Positions 23,966-35,803 of a DNA stretch of 64,000 bases are shown here, piece by piece. Numbering within the stretch: the first letter of the stretch is position 1; each line of letters starts with the position of its first letter. The stretch comes from Thelephora terrestris (taxonomy: Eukaryota; Basidiomycota; Agaricomycetes; Thelephorales; Thelephoraceae). The translations under genes were made by a program, and so were the position numbers. The stretch lies in assembly GCA_015956445.1 (NCBI GenBank), contig WIUZ02000007.1:186001-250000 (forward strand), read 5' to 3'. The notes under the pieces were generated by a model, which was not told the DNA's origin, did not search any database, and saw nothing but the letters and a program-made list of their open reading frames with translations.

Positions 23966-26900
23966 TTACTCGTCAGCAGGACCATTCCACTTGGCGGTCT
24001 CAGGGAAAGAAATGACTGAGAGCGTGCGTCAGCCACCGCACGAAATCCACGCGCATCGTGGAGCGGACTTACTGAGACGGCGGTATATCGACTCTATCAG
24101 GAATGTTCGCATCCAGTTGAAAGGAACGCGTATAAGTCCGCCCTCACGCAGATCGACCTTGCTCATGACGTGATAGTGCGGAACACTAGTGACGATCGTA
24201 AGTACAAACCCACGAAGGCACAGGGGTTGTGAGATTTACATGTGCGTCGTCTGGATGACGGCCTTCCTGATTTCGGCTATGATTTCAGAGGACGTCAAGT
24301 CGGTTGGGGTTTCCAGCAAGCAGATTTTCGCGACGATCTCGTCGACCTAGGTGAAACGGTGTCAACGCTCAGAAGAATAGGAGTCGACAAGGCCAATATC
24401 TCACGTTGACTTCGAACTCCTCACGGAAACCGATGTAATAGGTTACTCCGTAGAAACCTACACGGAACAGGACTTCAACAAGCGCATAGCAGCGAGGGGA
24501 CTAGTTACAGACCTTTGACCGAACGAACTTTGTCGACGTCGTAACGTTCATCCGCGGCAACTTTAGGGACCGGAAGGACGCAAACCGACAAAAAGATCTT
24601 ACGGGGAATCGATCAGCAAGTGATTCTTCAGTGACAGACACCGCGAATCGCAGACTCACGACGACTTCGGGAAGCGCAGGCCACTGCCTGATGAACCCAA
24701 CGAAAGAATGCGGCACACCCTTCCCAGACGCGAACTTGTGGAACACCGCACAAGTGGGGATCCTGACGAGTTCCCTCCGGTCTTCATCCCGCTCGTCGCT
24801 CGCGATTTTGTCACGGACGCTGTAGTAGTACCGTTCTTGAACGGACGCTGATTCGTCGAACTCGTCGACCTCGGGGGTGAGGGACTGTGGACGCCCGGGA
24901 GCCGGCATGGTGACTTGGCCTTTTTCACCTGCGAAGATGAAGTGACGGAGGTTCCGCCTGTTTTTGCCATCGAACTTGTCTTCCAGACGCTGATCAAGAT
25001 ATAAGCGGGTGAAGGGTGAACACTCGAGCGAGTTTCAGTACCTTGGCCCATGTCCAGAAGAGCATGAACAACATCATGATTGTGCCGAGCATGAGAGGTG
25101 CCCATGCACCCTGCATATGTCGCATTAGCTGATAAGAACCTGGCGTGGAAACGATGGGCTACCTGTGGGATCTTCTTCAATGCCGCGCCCCAGAACAAGC
25201 CTAAAGACCCATGAGGAGAGAATGGGCAATGAGTATAACAAAGCTCACCATCAAAGAAGCCGAAGGGCAGGAAGAATGCAGCCGCGATGATTACCGGCAG
25301 ATGTTTAACGTAGACTATCTGGATGGCGATGATGGTCGTTGTAGAAAACATCACTGTTGCAACCGCAAAGCTGGCCGAGGACTGTCAGCCGGTGGTATGG
25401 GTACACATCCATCATGCGGGAACTAACCCATAGGCATTGGTGAGATTAGTGGAATTCTTGAATGCCACGACGAAGATGATGACCGCAATCATCACTGGAA
25501 AATACGTCATGACAAGGAGCAAGATCAATCTGACAGAAGTTCACGAACAGATCCAGTTAACAATCGGAATAAAGACTTGTCCTGTGGGACGATAAGGTTA
25601 ACCAAAGCCAAACATCATTTCATCGGACACGAACCTTGAATTTTCTCCGAGGTGTGCTTGATGCGGATACTTACGAGGGGCTGAGCTGAGGGAAATCACA
25701 CCCGGGTGTAGAGCACTCACGGAGGGAGACTCTTCATGTTCACGATCTGTTGCACCAAACTGAAGGTTGCAGTGATCATGGCTTGGGAGGCAGTAAGCTG
25801 ATCGCGGGTCAGCGTGCCCGTATATTTTCAATTCTGGGGTTGAACTCACAGTCGCGAGAATCCCGAAGATCCAGACGATCCTTGAAAACAATTAGCCAAC
25901 TGCTGAGAATGATCGGCTCGACTACGAACCAGAAAAGAGGACCATTGGAGCTTCCAGGGATGGTCGCGTAAAAGACGTTGTTTATCACCGCATCGCCGTC
26001 CCTGATCAGTCGAGCACCTTGTCCAAGGTACGCGAGAATGAGGTTGGGATACACGAACAAAGAGAACGATAGCTGCGGTGGGATGAGTCGGAGGCGGGAG
26101 GCTCACGAAGGGGTCACGGACCTGGATGGAGAGCATGTTAAACTGGCCGAGGCTATTCAGTGATGATCAGTGGGTAGCATTCATCAAAATTTCCGAGTTA
26201 TGTACTTTGCAAATACCGCCTCACAACCTGTGACGGCCAGGAGAACACCGGAGAGGGCATCGTAGTTCTTGGTGCGCACAAACCCTAAGAAATTGTTCAA
26301 TACAATGAACACATGAGCGGACATACAACGCACATAGTACCGCGCGGGAGGGGTCAAAGGCGCGGAAGATACCCGGGTGGGCGGTGATATTTACAATTCC
26401 AGTCACACCCAAAAGCGACAACCAGATAAACGTGACTAACTCTCGGGGTTAAAAATGCATTTGGGGTGAGGTTTCAGTGACTCACTAGGAGCAAATGCAA
26501 CACCTAGCCGTCCCGTGCCGAAGGGTTGCGCGAGGAAAAAGGGGATAAGAAAAGCCTGATACAGTATTCGGTTAAGAGAAGTGGGAGCAGAATTTGGGTG
26601 GGAGATACCGACCAGAGCAATCCCCGTGACATCGTTGATTGTGGAAGGCTTCGCAACGGCAATGCCTGAGGCAGCACTTGTCACCGAGACAGCGGGGGTG
26701 AGTATACCATCGGCCATAGTCAGCCCTGTCGCAAAGAGACACTAAATGATAGGGTTATTAGAGGTAGATTTTAGGCTAGAGTTCCAATCGGTGACCCACC
26801 CAAGCCAGCAATGGCCAACGGAACCGGCCGGAAAGTTGACCAGCATTGGAAACGGACTTGGACCTATAGGCGCTATCGCCAGTCAAGACTCGGTCGCCGT

Positions 26901-27355
26901 CAATGTCCTCACGGGGAGGAGGATATAGCCCTTGGAACAAGGCGAAACTTCCTCCCTCTCCTTCACCGGTACCAAAACGCAAGCAGATGAAGACCTTGAA
27001 TGGGAGATGAGGCGAGGCGTTCGAAAGAAGTGACATATACTTGCATATTTCAACAACGGCAACAACGTCATGCTCCACACAATCGCACTGATCCCTCCAA
27101 GCACGTCTTCTGCTGGGGGTGCCGGTCCAGATGGCGCCCAGATACCGTTAAGAACATACAGAGGTGAAGTTCCAATGTCGGAATAGATTACACCTGCGTA
27201 AGAGATCAATGCCGATCTAAAATAACAAGAAACGCGTTAAACGTACCCAGGGTTGAGAAAGACAGCGCCAAAAGGCCCCAGCCACGGGCGGTGTGTGGCT
27301 TTCTGGGTTGGAACGTCGCCTTCTCGACGCTGTCGGCGGTGACGGAGGAGTCCAT
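23966..27355 (-). CDS. HAK/KUP-family high-affinity potassium transporter
   Basis: Plasma-membrane K+/H+ symporter of the HAK1 type. The hallmark LGVIYSDIGTSPLYVLNGIW appears after a 55-nt intron that follows RGWGLLALSFSTLG. Further landmarks are GGISAIVWSMTLLPLLKY, MADGILTPAVSVTSAASGIAV, FLAQPFGTGRLGVAFAP, and near the end a cytosolic tail (TYYIGFREEFEVNV, HVMSKVDLREGGLIRVPFNW, FPETAKWNGPADE-stop). Many introns of about 50-60 nt interrupt the gene, and the spliced length is about 800-900 residues, normal for fungal HAKs. I chose MDSSVTADS (27355) as the start; an in-frame ATG also lies at 27403. Repression under high K+ is usual for this family but no element was identified. Confidence 0.9.
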
Positions 27356-27403
27356 CCTTCTATTAAACACCGTGAAGGGAAGCAGAAGGTAAGAACGGCG
27401 CAT

Positions 27404-29269
27404 CAGGAGGCGGATACCTTTTATACTAAACGCTTATCTACGGCGGTTCTCCCTCGGTTCATGGAAAAATCACACGTCGGCTGCTCCGATAATCAGGGGT
27501 GAATAGCAAATATCCCTCGGGGTCGAGAGATGTATTCGCCATTCATTGTTACCGACATGCTAGACCAAGATACCGTTGACTCGCGTTGAGGGATTTCAGC
27601 CATAGGACTGTGTGCTAAACTGTGCGGCGCTAAGTCCTGGACCGTGTGGTCGGAATTCCATGTCGCCCTAGTTTCACCTCAAACATCGTTCAGGGTGCAG
27701 ACCGGATGGCGGTTCATCTCCACCGTTCTTCTCTGAGCGCCGACTGAAGTGCCCACTTAGCTGGCCTGCGATCGTAAACACGTGGCTACGAAGGCACGAG
27801 GAAAAAGAGACCAAGATACCTTAGGATACCCCAACCACGGGAATCCAAAAGCTCAAGTACCTGACACGGTTTCCGTACGGAAAGCAAAAACAAAACACGT
27901 AGTTGGATGACCTCTCAGCCTTGCGCTCGAGAGAGAACGCGCTGTTAATGCGTGTTCTCGGAATTTTCCGTCACGACGTCATTATCGACTACTTGTGGCT
28001 GTGCAGGTGAGCCTGCTACTCCCACGCCACCTCAGTTACTTGATCGAACTGTCCCGATGGATGGATGCAAATCTCACAGAACAGGAACAAGCCAGGAACG
28101 GAGCTGCGAAAGGTACCGGTGTTACGTGGTGACGGCGTCGATCACCTCGGAAATCGGACCGGGGAAGTATTTTGGCGTAGATGAGCTCGCACACTGCCAT
28201 CATCATGGGTCCCACCAGAGTTGATTGGCGGTCAAGCACCCTGGTGCGATCCAAGACTTACACCCAAGCTTGGCTTGTCTGACAAGGTGAACTTGGCGAG
28301 CGACAAAGCCCCAGCTTATAATAGCCCGTCATCCGGCGAGGCCCACCAACTCAGGTGTACAATAAGATGGCGGTGGTTTCCAAGGTTCCCAATGCATACT
28401 AGTGCAGACTAGCGCAAGGCAAAAACCCCTCAACTCAACTATCACATGTGGCATAGACTGATCCCCACATTATTGCAGCTCTGGGAAGTCAACAGGGGGA
28501 AAAAACTCAGGAAAGGTAATTTATGGACCACCGGTGGCCACGGAAGGAGGGAACCCACGGATCGTGTCCAGAACCAATGGCCTACCTCGATTCATCGGAA
28601 GGGGAGACCGGAGGAAGGAGCTTGCCAATGCAACCAACAACTTCAAGTAGCGGCGCGGCCTGGGGACTCGCGGTCGGACCGAATTGCCGTTAGATCAAGG
28701 CTTCCTGCGCCAGGTCAAGGGATCCTGCGCTGGTGGGAAGCAGTGCGCAACTGGAGGCACAGAACCCCGCTCGAGGCGTTTGGGACATAACTGGTGCTGC
28801 GGACAGATAACGAGCTTATGTTCCACCCTGCGATGTACGATCACAGAGTATTATAGCAGGCCTAGGGCTCATCTTACGGAACGGACTCCCGGTAAAAATG
28901 CTGGCCGTTACACCCAGAATGCTCAAAATACTATATATATATATATAGGGCCTGATGACTGGGAAGTCCAATACAATTTCTGTTGCCATTCCGTGATGTC
29001 CACCTCAAAAAAGAAACTATAAATGGAACAGGCAATACATACAGATAAACGTCGGCAATGGATCGCGGACTCATCTCCGTGTATACATATTTTGGGCGGT
29101 TCTGGGAAGCAGCATTCATTGACTACAATGAACAGCAAAAGATTCGAATGTGGATTGAGTGGACCGGCTGAATGCTGACCGGACGGGTTGGCGAGAACGG
29201 TAGGCGGCTTCTTCCAATAATCAAGCGAAATGAAGACACCCAACTAAACCAACGTTCGCTGAGCACTGA
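27404..29269. other. 1.9-kb gene-poor region
   Basis: It lies upstream of the potassium transporter and downstream of the BTB gene, both on the minus strand. Short open frames (such as 28446-28790 plus and 28036-28254 minus) match nothing I know and do not join. No transposon ends, tRNA or repeat family seen apart from a TA microsatellite. It is long for a promoter in this compact genome. Confidence 0.45.
28932..28947. repeat. (TA)8 microsatellite
   Basis: Sixteen bases of perfect TA dinucleotide in intergenic DNA. Confidence 0.95.
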
Positions 29270-32200
29270 TCACCCAGTTGGTAGAGCCGCATGTCGATGT
29301 TCGGACCGCGGTTTTCCCCTCGAACTTTTCTTTCCTCCACCCCCACGTCCGTTCTGTCGTTTGCTGCCTCCCCCACCCCTCTCTTCCCCCTTGGTCATGA
29401 GAATAGCAACCCTCAATGCTTCTTCCTCTTCCTTCCTCAACCTCTCCTCCTCGGCAGCCCACCACTTCAAGAAATCTTCCTCAGCCGTCCTTGCTTGCTC
29501 CTCTTCTTGGATCTCCTTCAACGACTGCCTTTGTTTTCCTTTCGGCAGTTTTTCCTCTTCCTGTAGTGATTGAATCGCTGCGAATGACGTTACGCGACCC
29601 CGAGAGGGTTGTCCACCGACGACGGGGTTGCTAGACATCGTTGCCCATGGCTTGTCGCCACTCCTGGAATGATAATCATCAGTGTCAAGGAAACCGGATC
29701 GCGCGAAGATGCTGACGAGGTACGTCGAATACCGGTAGAACTGGCATTCAGCTTGACGGGCGTGATCGGCTGGGATACTTGGCTACTCCTACTCTGGGTA
29801 CGAGCCGAAGGCGGAAGGGTGTGTGCCGGAGACTTCGGCACGAGGGTCTTTGGTGATGACTGGGTCTGAAGTTTAACTCCTTCAAGTGCGGGGCTGACTC
29901 CTGGAGGGCGCGTTATTGACAAGCCTGAGCTTGTAGTGTCAGGCCTGGCAGTCGTGGGGGGTCCCTGCATGTTGGCAAGTGTCATTCTCAATTCCCCCCT
30001 TTTCCCCGGGGATGATGACACTGGCGACGCAAGAGTGGAGGGCATCAGTTCTGGCCGTGGTGGTGTCCTCGGCGTCCACTTCGCCATCGAAAAACAATCT
30101 TTGGGCGGTGTTCGAGAAGACGCATTCATCTCGGTTTCTGCAATAATGCTCTTCATGTCATGTCTATAGGAATCTCTCAGTTGCTTTCGGTAACAATAAC
30201 AGTGGGATGCAACATACTTGACAACGGGTCCCATCTGTTTCCACCCAAGAGTCTGCTTCGAAGGTGTTTTTTTGACCGCAGGTGAATCCGGTGGAACAGG
30301 GGGCGACGAGGAAACCCCATCCATGGGGAATATATCCTCTGAAACGCTCCTTGAAATCGGCATCGGGGCAGGACTATCTGGTATCGACCTCCGTTGGGAC
30401 ACCTCCGAGCGATTCTTAATTGGCTGGGTCCGGGCGATCGGCTGGGGAATGTCTTGCAAACGAAGCCAGTCTCCGTATTTCTCCATCGCCCTGTCCACAA
30501 AGAACGACGATCGTGTGACCAGAGCCTTGTTTGACTGTTCCGTCCGTACTGCGCTCGAGATCCTTTTCAAAAGGTCGTACGGGAGTACACCGAGCATGCG
30601 ATAAGCCATGAGTGCCTCCATGTTGACGACAATGTATGCTTCCAACCGGGTAACAAGCTCGTCCAGGTGGTAGTAAACTGCTTCTGCGTAGAGTGTACAG
30701 ACGTTGTTCAGGTCGATGTGTGCCAGGATAATCGAGGAGCAGATGAGGTTTAATCGGTCAACGAGGAGCTCGTTCTGAGAAAGGGGTCAATTGTGTATGA
30801 CTGTAAGCTAGGACGTAGCATCTCACAGAGACTACAATGATTTCTAGCATGAGATTCACCAGGTCTTCTGGAGAGTTGATACAATCTGCAAGCCATGAGC
30901 AGCCCACTCAAAGCTGGGACGACCAGCACAACATGCGCACCTAATGAATCAAACATCTCCACGCCCTCACCTACACACAGGAACCTCAACACAAACTCCA
31001 TCGGCCTCCACTTCATGTGCTTCAAGTTGACTACGATAGTCCCCTGAGGGGTCCAACGGTTCCTTGTCCAATCCTCACAGTCGAAAAACGCGGCGAAAAA
31101 CTCAGACCTTGCACGCAAGATGGCCGAATGACAATTAACTGTCCTATCCGCCAACTCGAGGACCACGTCGGGTTTACACACCTCCTGCCTCTCCGGATCC
31201 TGCACAGCAGCAAACGCACAAGAAAAGTCCTTGACCGTAGATCGTTCCGGAGCGAGCTTTGTAATGACCCGGAGGGATGTTTCGAAAAGCGGGAGTTCCA
31301 AAATTCTCGCAAGGACCTTCAGCTCCGACCGGACTTCATGGGGATTGATCTTTCCGTAGACCCGTAACCTGTCGACAACGTCTCGCGGTACTCGGGGGTC
31401 CCAAATTGCAAGCACCTCGTCCGAGTATAGGTAGTAGAGGAGTATAAGGACAGAGATAGCGTGACAGCCAGTAATGGATAAAGGTGTCATCCGCGGGTGC
31501 TTCTTCGAACGCCCTGACAGGATTTTTATCACGATATTCGAGGGTGCATCCCGAAATGGCCGCGTCCGGCCAGACAGGAGAGAAGCCAGGAACGAACTGC
31601 GAGCCATCAAAACACATCGGTGAGCAGGGACTTCAGGACCCCCCTGGGCTCGAATGGCGACATCTGCTCCAGGTGCCTTGTAGATGCCCTCTGGGGTCTT
31701 AGACTCTGGGCCCTCCAAAGATACCGGGAACAGGAAATCGCAAAGTCTGCGCATACAAGGGATATCAGTGCCGAGCAAGTTTTCCTCCTCCTCCTGGTCC
31801 ACTCCGGCAAGCATGTAGTCTTCAAATGTGGAGGGGGTGGACCACGTTGGCCGATGGACCCAAAAGGGGAGAAGGTCAGCGAGGTCCTCGTTCATGAGAT
31901 TCCCAGTGAGGGGGATCGGGTCAGGTATGAAATCTAGTCGGAGAGCAGCGAACGCTCCCATGTTATTACCGTATACGGCCGTGACGCGCTGGATGTACGG
32001 GATACGCCTGAACTTGAAAGCCTTGGCCCCACTTTGGGCTGCTTTTGGGTTCCTCGTCCGCAGGAAGACATGACCGGAATCCGTGCAGAGGATTATAGTT
32101 CCATCAGCTGCCATAGAAAAATCCTGCAGGCAGAGTCTGAGGACTAGCGATGGCAAAACCTCTGGTGCCCACCTTTACGGCGGTGAAAGCCCTTCTGAGG

Positions 32201-33818
32201 GCCCACACTAACTGGGGTTTGATCGCGACCTTTTCTCCTCCCGACGCAACCCTGGGTTCTGGCAGAGAAAAGATGAAAAGCTCTCCGTGGGCAGACAAAG
32301 CCCCAAAGACGTCGTCGCATGTGGAAAGTTTTGTTATGGTGGCAAACCTGGCGGACTGGGTATGCTGGTTGGAAGCGTGGGGGAATATAATGTTTGGAAT
32401 TTGAAAACTATGCAAGTCAGAGAGATTGGATCAAACACAGGGATGTGTTGAACCTACGGAACCCGGAAAGAACGGCCGTCCCAAAGGCAAGAGACAGTTC
32501 CAGATGCTCCAAGGTAGACCATGGCCGAGTCCTGACGCAGATAGAATTACAAGTGGTCTGGATGCTGATTGCCTTTCAACTTACAGATAGAGCAACATCC
32601 ACGACAGACTCGTCAGCCTTGGTCACGACCTTCGGGTTTGTTAGAACGGGGTTATGTTCCTTTGTCCAACCTGAAGAAAGGCAGTGAGAATGAAGTAGGA
32701 AGCAATCTGCTAACGAACTTACCAAATTGGCCGTTATTTGTGCCCCACGCAAACAATTCATAAGCCGACCAACAAACGGAAGCTGACTTGCAAGCGGCTA
32801 TACCAACGATCGTTTTCCCTCTGAGAAGGCCAGCGATTTTTCGGGCAGTAGGCTGAATCAAATCAGCACTCTCGACCGCATACCCTAATTGAGAAAACCG
32901 GTTCAACCCCCAGCTCATGACCTCCCCGGACTCCGTCAAGGCTAAGGTATGATCTTGACCTAGAGCCACCTTGATAATTTTTTGAGTGGTCTCCATCGAA
33001 ATGAAGTCGTACTGCGTGTGTTGCGTTTGTCCCAGTCTACCACCGAGCCCAAACCCACAGACCCGGACGTTGTTCGTAGGGTCGTTGGTGACGATGGCGG
33101 TGTGTAGTTTTGACATCCCGACCTGGGAGATGCTGGGGGGCTGTTGGGAGGATGCTTTGGCTTTGTGCGCCGGGTATAGTTGAACGCGTTCGGGGTGAGC
33201 TCGGTCATTCCCGTCTCCCAAACCCAGAGTCGCATTCCGGTTCGCGCCCCATGTATATAATTCCGTGGGAGGAATGGGTGTTTTATCGTCGACGTGAGGT
33301 CTCGCATCTGCTATCGAAGGTTTGGTATAGTTGACCGTCGAGTTGTACAAGTCGAGTGCATTGTTCCCTTCGGTGTCTCGTATCGTCACGTCAGTATCAC
33401 CGCGTTCCAGCAATAAAACGCTATAATATGGTTATGACATCATCGATCCGCGAAGGGTATTTGAAGCTCACGCAATGATAATATTGCCATTATACAGTGC
33501 TCTGTGTAACGGGGTCCACAGACTCTCGAGGTCTTGGAGGTTTACGTTAATCCCGGGGTGAGCCAACAGAAGCCGGACATATTCAGGAGCGGAGGCTTCG
33601 TAAGATGAACACGCCAGGTGCAGGACTGTCCTCCCCAACCAGTCTCTAGCATTCACATCGAAATCGTAGGAATTGAATCTCGGTTGGATGGGACTCGATT
33701 TTGCCCAGGATCTCCCTCCGCCTTGGCCGGAGCCGGAGGTGACATTCCGAGCCCTCTCGAGTTGGCGTTGAAACGCCTGTTGATCACGTTGAGCAAAGAG
33801 GGCATGGAGCGTGTTCAT
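29270..33818 (-). CDS. Ankyrin-RCC1-BTB-BTB protein, IBtk/Btb3-like Cullin-3 adaptor
   Basis: Domain order follows human IBtk and fission yeast Btb3. N-terminal ankyrin repeats (DWLGRTVLHLACSSYEAS, SLWTPLHRALYNGN, DTEGNNALDLYN) at about 33818-33350. RCC1 repeats (TELYTWGANRNATLGLGDG, VCGFGLGGRLGQ, GEVMSWGLNRFSQLGY, YELFAWGTNNGQFG) follow to about 32100. BTB1 (VPAHRCVLMARSSFLASLLSG) lies near 31570-31640 and BTB2 (DVVLELADRTVNCHSAILRA) near 31080-31170. A disordered Ser/Pro-rich tail carries a charged helix (EEERLRKEEEEALRVA) and a Gly-rich end. About 1,350 residues after several introns. Such proteins bind Cullin-3 through BTB and select substrates for ubiquitination. It starts at 33818, the first Met of the ankyrin exon. 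Confidence 0.85.
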
Positions 33819-34204
33819 GCAAGATCGTCAGAGTCTATAGACACGGCTCTGGCGGTGGTCCCCAGATTCCTTAGGACCACTCCCCAGAAGAAGTTGTGTC
33901 TGATAGACGGGTGAATGCACTCTAGATAGTGCAATGGACGTAGATCTCTGTCCGAAAGCCGAGCAGAATGACAGGCGGGGTAGTTCGGGGTGTTCTGGAG
34001 GTCAAGAGGTGGGTAGATGAAGAAAAGTTGTGGGGGGAGTCAAACGAAATCACCCGCGTCTCTGTCCTACCCTTCCAAACGGGCGGGATCGAGGTCCACG
34101 TGGTTCGCCCCCACTGCTTCGCCCTTCCACGTCGGCCTACGTCGGCAAACGTTCGTCAGGCTCACGTCTCCGCCTGAAAGCCCCTCAGAAAATTCATCCA
34201 TGCG
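33819..34204. promoter_or_regulatory. Divergent promoter region, BTB gene / ALG5
   Basis: 386 bp between two divergent start codons. No TATA box or known operator recognised. Confidence 0.45.
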
Positions 34205-35425
34205 ATGGACCAAAATACCGTTCTCTATGCTTTCGTGTCGTTAATTGTCCTGCTGATTTCTGTGGTGAGTTTCAATACCCACATTTGCATCTTTCGTGAT
34301 GAATCCACGTTCATCCTTGTTCTTCGAGCCGTGAGCTTAACGGCGTCACGTCAAAGACGAGAAGTATCGTCATCGGCCCTGGCAACCTTCGGTTGTCAGT
34401 GGTACTCTGACCTTGGGCTTCCGACAGCAATTTCGTTTGCATGTTGTTTACTGACACCCAAGTTGTACGCAGCTCTTGTCATTTGGTCCCCCCAGTCAAT
34501 CATAACCTATTCTTCTGAGAAGAAGTATCGATGTCGCAGGTCACCAAATAAGCCTATACCTCTCCCGTACATCGATGACCCAGCTACCGTGGACCTCTCC
34601 GTCATCGTACCCACGTACAACGAAACCGAACGGTTGCCCAAGATGCTTGAGCCCACAATCAAACATATCTTGTCTCTTCCAAAACGGAAGACAGAGATTT
34701 TGATTGTAGATGACGGTTCGGCGGACGGCACTGCTGCCCTGGCCCTCGAATATGCAAAGAAGAACTCGGAAATAGAAATCAGGGTCATAACTAGGGAAAA
34801 GAACTCTGGGAAAGGAGGTGCCGTGCGGCACGGCATGCTGCACTCGAGGGGGAAGAGGCTGCTCATGGTAGACGCTGATGGTGCCAGTAGGTTTGAAGAC
34901 TTGGAACTCCTCTGGGTCGCATTGGACCGGGTGGGTGGGAAGAGCCCTGACCACGCCGCCATCGCCGTCGGAAGCCGCGCTCACCTCGTCAAGACGGAGG
35001 CCGTCGTAAAGGTACAGTCACTAAAATTCAGCAAAATTTTTCGGCTGTTAATCCCATCACAGCGGTCGTTCGTCCGGAACCTGCTGATGTACGGTTTTCA
35101 CACAGTTCTCCGTGTGCTCGGCGTTGGTCACATCCGCGACACTCAATGTGGATTCAAGCTCTTCACAAGAAAAGCCGCACAACAAATATTTCCCAGTCAG
35201 CACTTGACTACATGGATCTTTGACGTCGAAGTTCTACTCCTTGCTAAGATGCTCAGCATTCCGGTGGAAGAGGTGCCGATTGAGTGGCATGAGGTTCCGG
35301 GCAGCAAATTAAATGTGGTTACGGATTCGTTGCAGATGCTTAGAGACTTGTTGATCTTGAGGGCAAACCACCTCTTTGGTAGGTGGAAAGTTAGTCAGAG
35401 CACAGTCAAAGTGGTACCATCATAG
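34205..35425 (+). CDS. ALG5: Dolichyl-phosphate beta-glucosyltransferase Alg5
   Basis: ER membrane GT2-family enzyme that transfers glucose from UDP-glucose to dolichyl phosphate, the donor for the last steps of N-glycan precursor assembly. An N-terminal membrane helix (LYAFVSLIVLLISV) is followed by DLSVIVPTYNETERLPKML, ILIVDDGSADGTA, NSGKGGAVRHGML and LLMVDADGASRFED (the DxD-like metal site), then RNLLMYGFHTVLRVLGV, DTQCGFKLFTRKAA and WIFDVEVLLLAKML. The span is open throughout (406 codons), but family members are about 320-340 residues. The extra stretch at about 34264-34470, right after the first helix, is most likely one or two stop-free introns starting near GTGAGT (34264) and ending near TACGCAG (34470). 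Confidence 0.94.
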   Translation: MDQNTVLYAFVSLIVLLISVVSFNTHICIFRDESTFILVLRAVSLTASRQRREVSSSALATFGCQWYSDLGLPTAISFACCLLTPKLYAALVIWSPQSIITYSSEKKYRCRRSPNKPIPLPYIDDPATVDLSVIVPTYNETERLPKMLEPTIKHILSLPKRKTEILIVDDGSADGTAALALEYAKKNSEIEIRVITREKNSGKGGAVRHGMLHSRGKRLLMVDADGASRFEDLELLWVALDRVGGKSPDHAAIAVGSRAHLVKTEAVVKVQSLKFSKIFRLLIPSQRSFVRNLLMYGFHTVLRVLGVGHIRDTQCGFKLFTRKAAQQIFPSQHLTTWIFDVEVLLLAKMLSIPVEEVPIEWHEVPGSKLNVVTDSLQMLRDLLILRANHLFGRWKVSQSTVKVVPS

Positions 35426-35803
35426 CCAAGCGCATGTACACTACCCATTCCAGTTATCTAACCACTTTTCTTACCCTCCCCCGTGGTTTCTCTTCCAATC
35501 CTGTGGTAGGTGATTCGCTCAAATGGTTTAGAGAGCAGAGCATTCCCCCAGCGACCCCCTCCCCTGATTTGAATTTGAGGCTGGATCCCAAACTATAGAC
35601 AGACGATAAAGTAAAGTGAGACCCTCCAGTGTCGTTCCAGCACACTAATTGTGTGGTTTAACCATACGTAGTGCTACACATATGTCGTTCGAAGAGATAC
35701 ACAAAGGCTTGTCAGATAACCGTATACCCCCTTGATGTTAAGAAAACCCCCCAAATAAAAACAGACGAAGATACGGAAGAAAGGAAGGGCAGGAAGCAGC
35801 GAA
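35426..35803. other. Convergent 3' region, ALG5 / seven-helix protein
   Basis: 378 bp between two stop codons. A-rich near 35740-35800. No gene seen. Confidence 0.45.

Noticed and set aside
28446-29022. Two overlapping plus-strand frames with several Cys residues, considered as a hydrophobin or small secreted protein
   Set aside because: Cys spacing does not fit the hydrophobin pattern, and there is no signal peptide.
34205-35425. ALG5 as a single 406-residue exon
   Set aside because: About 70 residues after the first helix fit no family member and are bounded by splice-like sites, so this is most likely intronic.
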